Part shown: piece after piece, positions 36,801-49,050 of the stretch
Layout of the letters: every line of letters begins with the position of its first letter
How positions within the stretch are numbered: position 1 is the stretch's first letter
Program-made: the position numbers and the translations under genes
Notes under the pieces: model-generated
The model's database searches: none
Told to the model about the DNA's origin: nothing
Seen by the model: only the letters and a program-made list of their open reading frames with translations
From: Enoplolaimus lenunculus
Lineage: Eukaryota; Nematoda; Enoplea; Enoplida; Thoracostomopsidae
Reading direction: 5' to 3'
Assembly: GCA_030248215.1 (NCBI GenBank)
Contig: JASANG010000119.1
Location: 1 to 64,000 of the forward strand
DNA: 64,000 nt

Positions 36801-37472
36801 TGCGATCTGAACTTTTTTGCTAATCAGTTTACAGCCAACATAAATCGAATACGCCAGTCATACAGGCTTTGACGGAAATAAATCGGAGCAATATTTTGTC
36901 AAAATATATCGTTCCCAGGCTTAAATTATGTCGCTTTTAGGAACATTTTTGAGTTTAAATATCTTAATGCTACTCATGGTTATATAAGACTGGAAGTGAC
37001 AGAACGTATTTGTTTGTAACTGAAACCTGATTTTCGTTCAAAACAAACCATTTTTTGTATATAAATATGCTTAAATTTTGCAAAACAACGCATTTCACAA
37101 TCCGTTAAACTATGGTGGGCGTAAACACTGTTTCAGCTACGTAAATATCCGAGTATTGGAGGTGTTATACTTGTCGTGCATTGCCGCACGGTGCCGGATC
37201 ACCGTAACTGAAACGTTGCACATACGTATTTTTGGCAGCGTTCCATCTGATTTTATAAATGTAAAGTAATATGGGCCAATGTATAGATGCAAATTAAATG
37301 CATATCTTACTTAAATTTTGTCACAAGATTGTTAGTTGCGTTGTGGAATTTTAGCATAAAATATGTTGGTCTCGGTTATAAATTTTGCAACCACGTTGAC
37401 TAGTATATACTATATGGCCCATGTATAAGCATAAGGGTCCGCCATCTGGCCGTCTCCCCGTCTCACAGTGTC
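33841..37472. other. Intergenic, no supported gene
   Basis: Holds the 86-bp duplication, a degenerate TTAGGC trace at 35131-35230, and a stretch at 35935-36010 that recurs at 63780-63860 (CAATTTTTTGTCGATAAG / AAATTTTTTGTCGAAAAAT). A 105-codon frame on the minus strand at 35613-35930 is Lys/Phe-rich and unrecognised. It borders that dispersed repeat, so it may belong to an element. Confidence 0.4.
36346..36517 (+). repeat. Tandem duplication, 86-bp unit, two copies
   Basis: The two copies appear identical by eye, from AATAAATCCAAAATGATAAT to TTTTGAAAGACTTT, suggesting a recent event or an assembly duplication. Confidence 0.92.
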
Positions 37473-37475
37473 TTA

Positions 37476-37883
37476 TGCGTGGTTTACATTAATTTGTGTA
37501 CGCCATGTGGAAATTCTCAACGGCTATGGACGCTTGCTTATTGATATTTTTCGCAACTTTTCAAACGACAGGTTCCTATTTTCAGAAGCACATGCAGTTG
37601 TTGTTTAAAACTTATTTTAACAATCGTAACTATTAAAGTTTTATTATATTTTAATTTTTAATGTACAACTACTACTATTGCCAACCTTTAGTATGACAAT
37701 ATCCTGTTCTTTTCAGTTTAAGCAGTTGTTTTAGATTTTTAAGGTTTTGTAGTTCCTATTTATAAATTAAAAATATTTCAAATTTTAACCAACGCTAGCT
37801 GCTGTTTTTCAAATAGCAATAGTCGCCGTCCATAGCCGTTGAGAATTTCCACATCGCGTACACAAATTAATGTAAACCACGCA
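37476..37883. mobile_element. PIF/Harbinger-like non-autonomous element, 408 bp
   Basis: Terminal inverted repeats of about 60 bp start TGCGTGGTTTACATTAATTT and run through AATTCTCAACGGCTATGGACG. The element is flanked by TTA at 37473-37475 and 37884-37886, the 3-bp duplication typical of PIF/Harbinger. The inside is AT-rich and non-coding. Confidence 0.75.
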
Positions 37884-38141
37884 TTAGTGCCCCTTCAGGC
37901 TGGCGTCTATACTAGCACGTAGACATTTTTCATATGCTAATACATTTAATTATAATATAAGTTTATAATATATTCAACTAAAATTTTCAAGTATATCGCT
38001 TTTTAATTAGTTTGGAAATTTTTACTGCAACATTGACTGAACTCATAAAATTCTGGCATTTGCTATATTTCTTGAAACCTATGAACAATCTGGTCAAATA
38101 TTAATTTAACAGTGGTTTTGCTTACAACTGACCCGAAATGA

Positions 38142-38300
38142 ATAAGGACGGCAGGGGGACTAAGCTTCCCTGAAACAATTTTGGCTCATCCTAGAAAATT
38201 TTCAACTTTGCTTGTAGGTCACTGAAAACCGTTGTAGGCCTCTCATTACAAAATTTTTAGCCCTCCTAATAAGGTCCAATGGCTACGGGCTAGGCTTATA
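38142..38300 (-). repeat. CTCACCTTGCTAGG-box element
   Basis: Reverse copy with AACTTTGCTTGTAGGTCACT and a worn box CTAATAAGGTCCAATGGC. Confidence 0.65.
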
Positions 38301-38934
38301 ATCGTAATTCTAACGGCATAAAAGCTAACCTTCTATCAGAGTCTGGGCCTACATTTTGGCCCGCGTTCCTTAAGCGGCCCTGAAAAGGGCCGCCAGCCGA
38401 AATAAACCGCAGCAGTTCCACGTGACAAAGCCCAAGCCTTAATAGTGTTTCTATTGGAATACTTTCGAGGCTGTGGCGCTTTAGTATTAGAACCGCTTAG
38501 TACCAGGGAATTATTGGCATCAGCACCTGATTACAAAATATAACGCACCCATACCATACTTATCTACAGATATGGGAAAACATTTTTTCGTTTGTCAACT
38601 TATCACTAGCGTGGGTGGGACCGAAAACAAGTACCCTCACTTTAATGCATATGACTTTTAGCTCGCTTCAATCGCAAGTTTTTCTTCGCTGTTTAATCTT
38701 CGCCGTTTTAACTGGTTTAATAGGCTTCAAACGCCTTAGAATAATCACCATGCTGCTAAATATAAACAAATACTCGCTCGCTACGCTTACTGGCTAAAAT
38801 GTATAAGTTTATCAGATCTATTCTGCTGACACATAAATTTCAAACAAATTTTCCAACCTTTACGAGACCTTTTAGTTCGTTTTAAGAATGGGTTCACTTT
38901 TTAGGTCCAACATTCTGCAACTTCCGCTGAACTT

Positions 38935-39125
38935 GTTTTTTGAGGGAACACATCCTCAGTGCTCAGAGCTAAACTCCGTGAAGTGGGGGTTATGGGGCTC
39001 CTTCAGCTCATTCACCTCTGTGTTGGGGCCTCCGCTCTGAGAACGCACCCATCACTGCCTGTTCTCGGCACTGTATCCGCTATCTGGGATATAAGTTTGG
39101 AGATTGTGTCCGAGGGGCGGTAACG
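38935..39125. other. GC-richer island, unassigned
   Basis: About 190 bp with markedly higher GC than its surroundings (GGGGGTTATGGGGCTCC, CTCCGCTCTGAGAACGC). It is not a member of the repeat families seen here, and no open frame spans it. It could be a fragment of an older element or of a structural RNA; nothing in it decides this. Confidence 0.3.
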
Positions 39126-39149
39126 TCCTGTAGAGCTTGCACACTAGGA

Positions 39150-39370
39150 TCCATATTCTTAAATGTATATAGCACCTATCACCAGTTAGTAATAGGTTTT
39201 CAAACTAAACGAACTGCGGCAATTGCATATCTCAAAATTTGCACAGAAGTAGAGTTTAATCGAATGCAATAAATGTGCTGAATTTCAAACGTTTCATCAC
39301 AAGGTTTGACAGTTACAAGATCTATAACCAATCGGTAATAGGTGCTACACACATTTGAAAATACTGGCTT
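39150..39370. mobile_element. ATTCTCAAATG-family element
   Basis: Left end ATTCTTAAATGTATATAGCA then CACCAGTTAGTAATAGG. Right end GGTGCTACACACATTTGAAA. Lies about 75 bp before the GAGTTGATT element at 39446. Confidence 0.75.
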
Positions 39371-39445
39371 TAGGTACGGATACGCGTAATTGTCAAACAC
39401 TGTGCGTTTTGCACTGTTTAACACACAGTTTGCGCTGAGTCAGTA

Positions 39446-39672
39446 TACTGTAAATACCAATGAGTTGATTAATCAACTCAGGTAGACAGTTAGTTATTTC
39501 TGAATTAATGTCATTAAACATTAATTCACTCTGAGTTGAGTTGATTCCGGATGAGTTAATTAACTCAGAATGTGTTGAGTCAACACAGAATTGTGAGGTC
39601 TGTCGGTCCTAACTCAGACTAAGTGATTCAACTCAATCTGAGTTAAAATCAACTCCTGAAATTTGCAGTGTA
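39446..39672. mobile_element. GAGTTGATT-family element
   Basis: The left end is TACTGTAAATACCAATGAG and the right end TTTGCAGTGTA. Well kept; about 227 bp. Confidence 0.8.
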
Positions 39673-39892
39673 ACAGCATACTGTACCTAGCAGGGATAGG
39701 GTTGTTAACATTATTAACTTGTAAAAAGTCATTATGCCGTAGTATAGTAATCACAGAATCACATTACAGTCGACTAATAACGTTACACTTTTGCATCAGC
39801 CTTTATTATTGAACAAGCAAAGTGATATAATTCCCCAAAGAAATCATATTTTGCTAGAAAAATCACCATATACAATTTTAATATTAAATTCC

Positions 39893-40578
39893 ATAGAATT
39901 GATTTTAATTCACAATAAGTTGAATCACGGAGTGTGAATTAATAGGTCTTTAACATCATTGAATTCTGAACTGATACAACTCATTTTGAGATAATCAACT
40001 CAATCGGACTTAAGTCAGCTCAGAGTGAGTTAATGTTTAATGTTATAACTCAGAAATACCCACAATGACTAATTCGTTCTCTGAGCTAATTAATCAACTC
40101 ACTGGAATTTACAGTGTATGCGGATATCAAAATTAATTCTGACATAGAAAACAAGGAATGTAAATCTTCAGACAGCTGGTCCGCATCGCGAGCCTATTGC
40201 TAAACGAGTTACAAATAATATCAATTGAAGTTTGCCATATATACAACTATGGTCAACTTTATTAATTGGTCCAATTTGTAGTTCTTTTGGCAATAGGCTC
40301 GCGAAGCGGACAAGCTGTTCAAAGATTTGCATTCCTTGTTTTCTGTGTCAGTTTTCATTTTAATATCTGCATACGCTGTAAATTCCAGTGAGTTGATTCT
40401 GAGAACGAATTAGTCATTGTGGTTAATTCTCAGTTATAATATTAAACATTAACCCACTCTGAGCTGATTTAATGACAGGTGAGTTGATTATCCAATAATG
40501 AGTTGTATCAGTTCAGAATTCAAAGATGTGAAAGATCTATTAAATCAGACTAAATGTAATTCAACTTATTGTGAATAG
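39893..40578. mobile_element. Fold-back element with about 300-bp arms and GAGTTGATT-family ends
   Basis: Positions 39893-40210 pair with the reverse complement of about 40270-40578 at roughly 85% by eye. Each arm is an entire GAGTTGATT-type unit followed by a shared stretch containing AACAAGGAATG and GCGAGCCTATTGC. The loop of about 60-80 bp is AT-rich. No open frame. Confidence 0.75.
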
Positions 40579-41452
40579 ATGTTTTGGGAGCGTTTATCAA
40601 TAAAATGAAATCCCGACACCTTTCCACCGAAAATTTTCGATGCATGTCAAAAACAATGTTTCAATTATAAGTGCTGCCAAAAATATAAAAAAGTTCCTAA
40701 CTGCAAAAAATGGTGGGTCAAATTGACTCTCTCCGAAATAGGCTTTTGCTGACTACGCAAGCTGAGTCAATTTTGCAGCGATGCATGATTATTTTTCATG
40801 TCAACAGACATCAAATTTCAGGCTAGGATTTGACACCGATAATTTTAAATGGAACGCGTCTACATCAGCTTGCTGATCTCAAGTCTTGCTGACGTTCTGT
40901 ACTACGCTGACGTGGATTAATTGTTAAACACTGTGTATTCTGCATTAATTGTATGACTAAATTTGGCAATTAGTTGCTCATAGTACACTCTATGCCGGGG
41001 AACGGTTGACGGTTAAATTGTTCGTTCAGGGAAACGATCATAATAATCAGGGCCGGCGTTAGAATAGTCGCCCCCATGCAGGTCCGAGAGGCCCCCACTA
41101 AAATGTTTCACAGCTTTATAACATTATGATCCGCGAAAAAATTTTCAGGTTGCCAAGATAGCCCTCTAGGGACGGGCACCCAATTGGGTGGTTTCGGTGC
41201 GGCTTCCGCCGGCGCTAATAATAATTATAAGGTCATTGCGCCCCGAGTGGTTCCTGTAATTAATTGTTGCTAATTTGCAATAAATATCAAATAGCTCGGC
41301 TTGAGAATAGAAACAAAAACCCGTCACTTTAATTATCAACTGAAAATAACTGATAATTCAATTTTAAGTTAATTGTAAAAATATTGAAAAATTATTTTTG
41401 CACCTAAAACCTGTTTATTTGTATTATTACTTTGTATTGGGATATCGAGAGT

Positions 41453-41675
41453 GGCCCATGTATAGAACAAGGCCGGAACAGTAGTATAAGCATATTTCTA
41501 AGCCTAAGCCTAAACCTAAGCCTAAGCGTAAGGACGAACCTATTTCTAAGCCTACGCCTAAGCCTAAGCCCTAGCCTAAGCAAAAAATTTAGTGTAAAGC
41601 TAAAAACTAACTCTATTACAACCCGTCCAGAAAACTCGATGGTTATAAACGCCAGTTCAACCCTGTCTAAAGATC
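41453..41675 (-). mobile_element. TTAGGC-family element with the longest intact tracts
   Basis: GGCCCATGTATAGAACAAGG opens the copy. Two runs of CCTAAG units follow at 41497-41530 and 41545-41582, then the reverse of the family block (AACTCTATTACAACCC). Confidence 0.75.
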
Positions 41676-41689
41676 ACTTCTTACAACAA

Positions 41690-41887
41690 AACTGCTAAAA
41701 ATTGGTCAGTCAAATTGACTCTCCAAAATAGGCGTTTCGGAACTACACATACTGAGTCAAATTCGACTCACTGAGCGACTCAGGTGAGTCGAATTTGACT
41801 CTGGCGGAGTCGAACTTAACTCAGTTTGTGTTGTTTGGAAAAGCCTATTTCGGAGAGAGTCAATTTGACTCACCATTTTTGCAGTGT
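41690..41887. mobile_element. GAGTCAAATTGACTC inverted-repeat element
   Basis: Ends ACTGCTAAAAATTGGTCAGT and inverted ACTGCAAAAATGGTGAGTCA, each followed by CAAATTGACTCTC and AAATAGGC. A half copy lies at about 40700-40800. Confidence 0.75.
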
Positions 41888-42454
41888 GTAAAAGCTAAAC
41901 TATCTCTTGTATAAAAACTGTGAATTTGTGAAAAATTCAGACTGTAAATAAAAGTTGGGAATTAGTTTCATCAACAACTTCGATCCATGTTTACACATCT
42001 TGCGTTTGTCATGTAAGTTTTTTTCGTTCGTTTCATTTTACTGTTCATATTGTTCAACGAGTATGTAACGGTTATTTTAATAGATGTATATACGTCGTAG
42101 TCAAAGTCAGCCGTAATTCACTTAAATTCAAAATTCGGCACATCCAAACCCGAACGACGGCATGGACTGATCAAAAGTAAAATTTTGGCGAGATTTGTAA
42201 TCTAACTCGACAATTTATCGTACATCTTACAGCCAGCTAAAAAACTTGTTATATCCAGAATCGGCGGACTTGCCATCGTATCACCTAATTGCAATCCTGG
42301 CACGTCCAGGAGCCTCTTGATATGACCACAATCTTAATTGTATATATTTTCGTCGTTCTGTGAATATTTTTGTTGAAAATTTTCACAGCTTGGGGCGGTT
42401 ATATCTTCAATATCGCTTTGATATCAGCTGTTTTAGCATACAGTGTAGCCAGGT

Positions 42455-42663
42455 AAATCCGTATTGTCTAATGTGTGTAGAATCGCATCTGCAGTTGCTG
42501 AGAGGTACTGCATATAAATTTTGATCCAATCAGTGATAAGTTTCAAAATTTAGCACGTTGAATAGTGAAATTCGTAGTTGTTGCAGTTGGCTTGTTTTAG
42601 TCAAACACTCATCACTATTAACTGGTCATAGGTGCTACACACACAGTTGATAAAATACGGCTT
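42455..42663. mobile_element. ATTCTCAAATG-family element
   Basis: Left end CGTATTGTCTAATGTGTGTA (diverged). Right end CATAGGTGCTACACACACAG. The two ends pair imperfectly. Confidence 0.6.
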
Positions 42664-42821
42664 CTTTACTTCAAATGTGACATGTTAAAGTCAAATCATA
42701 AATAGTTAAACAGCTTCTGAGACTATGAGAGCAACATAGCGCCAACTCTGTTCGCGAAGAATCTACGACAATTCGTCGGCAGATTCCAATTACTTATCGC
42801 CCAACCGCAAGCCTGTGTCAA

Positions 42822-42965
42822 GCTCACCTTGCTGAGGGGGCTATAACAATTTCTGGAGAAGCATTCAAGGGGTTTTAATGGCTTACAAGCAAGGTTGAAA
42901 ATTTTTGAGCGGGGCCAAAATTGGTCCAGGAGGGCTGAGCCCCCCCTCTAGACGCTCATTGGATA
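42822..42965 (+). repeat. CTCACCTTGCTAGG-box element
   Basis: The family starts near CCCGTAGCCAGCTCACCTTG and ends near a mirrored GGCTGCGGG. Between them are a TTTTCAGGAGG-like stretch, ACTTACAAGCAAGGTTGAAA and a pyrimidine/purine-rich GGGCTGAGCCCCCCT. This copy keeps all parts but has a worn left end. Confidence 0.7.
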
Positions 42966-42974
42966 ATGACCCGC

Positions 42975-43060
42975 CCAACAGTTTCCTAAAGCCTACGAAC
43001 AAATCTAAGCATAATCCTAACCGTAAAATACTATGTCTAAGATTAGAAGCCTAATAAGCA
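42975..43060 (-). repeat. TTAGGC-family trace
   Basis: Scattered CCTAA units (CCTAAAGCCTACG, AATCCTAACCG, GAAGCCTAATAAGC) directly after a CTCACCTTGCTAGG element. Confidence 0.4.
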
Positions 43061-43576
43061 TATCATGATGGACAACGAATTGACAAGTCGATGACATTTT
43101 GGATTACAAGTTATCGGGCGACAAGTTGTTGGGCGTCGAATTGTCGGGATACCGTTCACGAATTTACATACAATGCACCGTGTTTTGTACCACGAGTATA
43201 CGCAGTGTATAATCTGGGAAAAGACGTGAGGTCTTTATTACGGTTCAGCGTCTATCTCCTAGACCTGAGTAGTAATAGTAAACGCCTACCCTCCGTGAGA
43301 CTTGTTTTCAAATTCTAGCTTGAGGAATTACGTGTCATTTGGAACAAAAAATAATCATCTGAAAAAAGTTTGAACAGCTTCAAATCGAACAAAACGACAA
43401 TAATTCCGATTGTTACAGATGATGCAATACAAATATGTTTAGTGGCAGATCCGAAAAATTTTATGGGGGGGCGAGAGAAATGGCGGAAAAGGCTCGTGAT
43501 CGCTGCAGGCAAAAAGCCGAACGGCATTTTATAGCGCTAAACCTAAATACAAAATCTTGGTTTTGATCCCTGTTCC

Positions 43577-43735
43577 ATGCCCGTAGCCAGCTCACCTTGT
43601 TAGAGGGGCTAAAAAATTGTTCAGGAGGTGCATACAAGGGTTTTCGTTGACTTACAAGCAAGGTTAAAGTTTTGAATGGGGAATTTTCCTGCGAGGGTTC
43701 TGACCCTGGCCGACCTGTGGCTGCGGGACCGCCCT
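43577..43735 (+). repeat. CTCACCTTGCTAGG-box element
   Basis: CCCGTAGCCAGCTCACCTTG start; internal GACTTACAAGCAAGGTTAAA; ends in TGTGGCTGCGGGACC. Only about 0.6 kb from the previous copy. Confidence 0.75.
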
Positions 43736-44826
43736 GTGGGTGACTTTTGGCCGGGGTAATTTCGGTCCTTTTCGATCCGCCAGTGTATATGGTTAAACAG
43801 ACCGAATGTTTGTTGTATGAATCAGTTTATTATTGATTAATGTTAACAAAATCATAGCGCAAGCGATTAAATTTCATAATATTCCGTATTAAACATTTTT
43901 TACGTTTATTTATTAACCATAAAGTTTTCTGTTAAAATTGTTATTTTCAAGCAAACGGTAGTACATATACCAGGATAGGGATGTACGGAATATATCATGC
44001 TCCTCAAATCTCCGTTTCCAGTCCAAATCAATACGTGTCTGTATCCCTAATTAGAGTGAGTTAATGTATACATTCCATAAATAGAATCCATAAAAGACAC
44101 CAAAACAAAAGAATTTCTAAAACCGCTCAAATATGCGCCAAACACTCGGACAACTAGCATAAACTACGCTCAATCTTTGAAATACAATTAACCAGTATCG
44201 CAATCAACAAAAATGCTTCTAAAAGTCTGTTGTGCCCAAAACAAAAAATGTACCAACAACACAAGCCGTATGCTCTAAAACCGTTGCACCGCCTAAACAG
44301 ATTATGCTTCATAAATTGACAAGTTTCGTTCCGGTTGCAATGTTTTAACCCTAAATGACAACTACTTCCGGTATATTTCCGTCTACGCTGATACAGATTT
44401 CATAAGGTGTGCGCTATACTTGTGCTCCACCCAGACGGGGCCGTACGGTGTTGTAACATCAAAAAAACATTTTGTTTACAATATCATGCGATACCAATGC
44501 GACAATTTATGCGCGTTTCCGTACGGCGCCGGACGTCTTAGCAGCCGAATATTTAGGAAGTATAGCGACACTCTAATTAGTCAATATTATATAAAATCTG
44601 AAGTCTATGTTGACTTTATTTGAACACAAGTCGATTTGGAGCAATATTTGTTGAAAAAGTCAAGCGTACACCAGAGCTTCGTATGATTAATTGCCTGCCT
44701 CAAATGTAGCAGAAAAACTTTAAAACAAAATGATAAAAGGTGTTTGCGAACGACTGGGTTGGCATACTTTGTTTGCACGATTTAATGCAAGAGATACATA
44801 TACAAGAGGATATACCTTCGAAAGTT
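43736..44826. other. Intergenic with a Tc1/mariner-like trace
   Basis: Positions 44015-44100 carry CAAATCAATACGTGTCTGTA and CCCTAATTAGAGTGAG, words of the element at 30908. Nothing else was recognised. Confidence 0.4.
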
Positions 44827-44935
44827 CGGCCAATGTTTAGGGCCCTAACTGTAGCATGAACAGTGTTCCTAAACCTAAACCTAAGCTTAAACCTAAGCAA
44901 AAAATAGTTTAACGCTGAAACTTATTTTATTTCAG
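44827..44935 (-). mobile_element. TTAGGC-family element, partial
   Basis: GGCCAATGTTTAGGGCCCTAAC start, CCTAAACCTAAGC units, then AGTTTAACGCTGAAAC. Short copy. Confidence 0.6.
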
Positions 44936-45160
44936 TTCAACACAAGACGTCTCCTCCAAAACCAAAAATGCACAGTTTCCAAAAACGGTTTAGAAAAAAT
45001 TTTCTCACTGAAATTCTTAACAAACTCGGTATCGCGATCAGGTTTGGGTTAAGCAAACCGGAAATAGCCTTAGTTAAGCCCAGGGTTAGAGCGACAAGGG
45101 CGACTAGAAGGCGTCCCTTACCAACGGTAAACAAAAGTATCACACCGTTATGAAGAAATG
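44930..45160 (+). other. Exon-like block, unassigned
   Basis: A block with somewhat higher GC lies between TTATTTTATTTCAG (acceptor-like, ending 44936) and ATGGTAAGTTT (donor-like, 45160). It is open in one plus frame (61 codons, basic) and in one minus frame (81 codons, hydrophobic). Neither product is recognisable, so I do not call a gene. Confidence 0.2.
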
Positions 45161-45929
45161 GTAAGTTTTGATTCAGGCACAAAATTATTGATTGGTTTTA
45201 AAAATATTAATCATAAGTAAAGAATCATTAATGCGAGTTTTTTGTAAAACAAACAGCCAAAGTTAAGAAGTTTGTAAGTTTTTGTAAAGCTAACAGCCAG
45301 CGTTAAGACTCTTGGACAGGCGTATAAATTCTTTTCCAAACTCACCCGACAACGCAGTCGCGATCGCAATAAAAATTCAGGATTCCAACATTAGCTTATG
45401 ATAGAAAAATATCATCAACCTGCAACTAAGTTGTCCTGACACATTTGTGCCTGTGCTACGTGAGCTTTTGATAGCCTACCGAGACAGTGGTCATACCGGC
45501 ATTCTTGCATTTTTGATAGCCGAAAGGTTGAACGACTCATGGACATTACTCCATGATTTAGGTGGAATAAACTAAATGTTCATTCTATTTTTATACTAGA
45601 ATGTGCCCAATTGCAAAGTTCCCTGTGGGAAATTTTTGCCATCTGAAAATAGTTGATCTGAATCTAATAATGCCGTCTTTAGCAAAATATATTAAAAAAC
45701 ATAGCAAAGTTGTTACGCGAACTTAAAAAGACAGTGCCTTCCTGACCATTTATCAACCTTAAAATGTTCAATAAAATTTGCTAAAATGCGCATTAAAACT
45801 GGAAAATTTTGGACCATGAAAAGTATCCTAATATTTAAAAAATTGTGTACACCAATTTATTGAATCAGTATAAAATTCACCTATCTATATATTGAAGCTG
45901 GCATAATTTGAATAAAAGTCTCATTGACA

Positions 45930-46080
45930 CGTGCAAGTTTTTGCAGGAAGAACTCGCGGATGCAACTTGCACGAAATACTGGCATCTGCATGCATTTTCA
46001 AAGGAACATTCCGATTGACCAATCAGATTGCAAGTGCAAGAAACTCAAGCGATTTGCGCCAAACGAATATTGCAACTGAA
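45930..46080. repeat. Partial relative of the 59185 element
   Basis: CACGTGCAAGTTTTTGCAGG and GCAACTTGCACGAAATACTG match the family's end words; the ends are eroded. Confidence 0.5.
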
Positions 46081-47655
46081 CGCAACGCTACAAAAACATA
46101 GAATAGTATAATAGGGTCGTTGTAAAAGACAAATGTCCTTACAATATACAACTCGAGGAATATATTTTAATTGAAATAAAACGGTTTTGAAATTTCAAAA
46201 CAAACCACAAAATAGAATTTAAAATTAGTGAACGCGCTTGCTGTAAGCCCTAAAGATATGTAAGTAAAAGGATTCCAAATTCTCAATCCGGTCGCTAAAC
46301 ATCTGGTTACTTATCTACACAATTAACGCTATAATGCCACACATAATTTGGGCTACTTTCCAGCATCACTTTGTTTGTAATATTTTCTTAGAAGAAAACG
46401 TGATTGTTCTGTAGAAAAGAAACTTTGCATGCAGATTGTTGTGCATTCGCTAACTTTTGAGTATTGCGCCAAAGTTGTCTGGCTAGTCAGTTTAATGGAA
46501 CAATTTTCAGTTTCGGTTCATCGCCGCTACCAGATGGAACATAGCATGAACAACTCAGCGCAAACTGTGTATGCGAATTTATTAGCATTCTTTCGCTGGA
46601 TTCTACTTCACTGAATCCTACGTAGAAAGTATATGCACCGTTTGGGTAGAGTCGAGGATTTAAGCTTGACTATGTCTTCCAATGCCGGGTACCATCCGCG
46701 CCGAAGCGAGGGGACGAGGGGGCGCTAAGCACGGGCCCCACCCGACCTGGAAGATTGAGGGGGCTCTACGCATGGCTCCGTTGCGTAGCGTTTAATGCAC
46801 AATTGTTTTTCAATTTTCACTGTCTACAAATAGCTCTTATATTTATAACGGTGGGCAAATTACCAGTTACAACCCTTATAACCCGCACCCAAATTGCAAT
46901 AAAAATCACTCGGAAGGTTAACGACTGGTCTGAAAACAAAACGTAAACAAATTACTACCTCACATTCTTTAAATATCTGTAATAGAACGTCCGCCCCCCC
47001 CCGAGTATATACAGAAACGGCGCACTGGGCATTGTAAATTCGAATCAAGGCGGATATAAGGGGACGGGTTGTGAAAAAATATAACTTTGCCCGAAATCGC
47101 TAGAAGAGTAACAACCAAAACACTTCTAGCAGGTGTTAGAATGGCCTTCTACAGCCAAGAGATCAACATCAAGTAGGTTATACCCTTCCGAACTGAAATC
47201 CTTGGCTACGGCCGTAACTCGAATAACCAACCTTGTTTGAGTTAAAATTTATCGCATCAAAACAAATCGTTGCAACACCAAAATAGTAAGATTTGTGTCA
47301 TTTGTGACAGGTTTCAAATTGTTTGAAATTGCAGTCTCATATTAGCTTTTCTTCTGCTGCAAGCACCAGTGGCGAATTTACAAATTGCTGACGTACGGCA
47401 CGCAATAGAGTTGTAGCGAACACGTAGGCGAGCGATAAACCAAACGCAATTTTAATACTTGTTTCGATCCATGTTTGGGAACATGGCTCCGGTGCGTTTC
47501 TTGGCTTCGCTACATGCATGCACAGAAGGAACATCGACCTTTGCTCAAATTTGTTGAGTATTAATGTTAGGGATGTAATTTATCGAAAGCCTCCTAAGCC
47601 TAAGCCTAAAGCATAATTTTCTCCAATTTCTAACTGATACAAGTCAATTGTGATA
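46081..47655. other. Intergenic with a GC-rich patch
   Basis: Positions 46673-46790 are GC-rich (GCGAGGGGACGAGGGGGCGC) between imperfect mirrored words TCTTCCAATGCCGGGT and ACCCGACCTGGAAGA. Positions 47360-47400 share GTGGCGAATTTACAAATT with 52840-52865. No gene. Confidence 0.4.
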
Positions 47656-47839
47656 TCGGGGAACAGGACCGGATCGCTTTCCGGAGTGGCTATAATAGAG
47701 TCAGTTTAAGCTTTAGACTAATTTTTTTGCTTAGGCTTAGGCTTACGCTTTGGAATAGGCTCATCTATACGCTTTTGGCTTAGGCTAGACTTAGGAATAT
47801 GCTTATACTACTGTTACGGCCCTGTTCTATACATGGGCC
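47656..47839 (+). mobile_element. TTAGGC-family element
   Basis: GGGAACAGGACCGGATCG lies at the left, the AATAGAGTCAGTTTAAGC block and TTAGGC units inside, and CTGTTCTATACATGGGCC at the right. Confidence 0.7.
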
Positions 47840-48164
47840 TCATCTTGGGCCTATCTTGCGTTGCCAATTGTGCCCTCAGTATCTTTCGACTGGTGAATAA
47901 GCGTGTATTCAATCGGCGCATACTGGGTACAACCAGCGAAGTTTCTTGATAAAATCGGTCAAAAACAATTTCCCATGGTTTCACTCCTGCTGACGAACTT
48001 ATCACAACATAGAATTCGAACCTATGGCAACGATTATCTTCCAAGCAACTTTTCGTTCACAAAATTTTATCAAATAAAACAGACAATGCGCAGCCAGAAG
48101 AAGGAGGTGGGTGCATTCAGTTACACCCAATCGGCCACTAAAATGTGTTTAATCTGAAACACAG

Positions 48165-48370
48165 CGTAACATTAAAAACAGTTTAAAAATTCAAGTTTTT
48201 CTACGTTATCTGGTTTAAACTTTTTATTATAAACTTAATAGGATGAGTAAAGGGTTAACAAATTTTTACCCGCATTTTGAAACTCTTTACCTGCGGATAT
48301 ACCTGCGTCAAAGTTTTCTTACCCTTCCCACGTTTATCCGCGGGTTGCGTGCAGCTGTGGCCGCAACACG
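48165..48370. repeat. Second copy of the GGGTAAA repeat
   Basis: AACAGTTTAAAAATTCAAGT and CTACGTTATCTGGTTTAAAC pair with 33165-33230 in reverse; TTTTTACCCGCATTTTG and TATCCGCGGGTT follow. Confidence 0.5.
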
Positions 48371-48884
48371 GCTGCTGTTACACTGTCACGACATAAAACC
48401 GGATACTAAATGCGTGCGCTGTAAGTCGTACACATTCAACAGGTTGCGAGCAAACGAGACAAAATGTTGATACGGGGAAAAATGTTTCCAAACAAATAAA
48501 AAAAACTTCATAGCGATTAATTATCGCGAGTAAAAGCCACAGAAACAAGCTTCACCGGTGAGACCGAAAGACGTTTTTACGCAAAACACAGAACGAAAAG
48601 TGAGCAAACAGCACCCAAGACCTCGTTTAGGCAGAGAGAGAGAGACAGAGAGAGAGACAGTGCTCCTAAGTCCAACAGCCGCGTTTACGCCACCAGCCTG
48701 TAGCCAGGATTTCATAATGAGAGGGTATATAACTTCAAAGAAAAGATTTGTTAGCGAGTCTGAAGAAACGAATTTTTTCCTTTTAGAAGAATGTATTTCA
48801 AAGCCGTGTTGTAACTCTCATCCCTATGAGATGTCGGTATACGATATTCCCTTGGTATGAATTTTCGCAAGTGTCATTGGGCCC

Positions 48885-49050
48885 GTAGCAAGCTCACCTT
48901 GCTAGGGGGGGGGCTAAAATTTTTTAGGTAGGGCATTGAAGAGTTTTTAAAGAGTTACAAGCAAGGTTGAAATTTTTTTAACAGGGGACAAAAGTTTTCC
49001 GGGGCCGGCTAAGCCCCACTGACACCCTCCCACCTTGGCTATGGGTCGGA
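48885..49050 (+). repeat. CTCACCTTGCTAGG-box element
   Basis: GGCCCGTAGCAAGCTCACCT start, ACAAGCAAGGTTGAAATT inside, end CCTTGGCTATGGGTC, so the first and last ten bases form a terminal inverted repeat. Confidence 0.75.

Noticed and set aside
47337-47534. 65-codon minus-strand frame with a hydrophobic segment
   Set aside because: Its end lies in a dispersed repeat (shared with 52840), and no start or splice context supports it.
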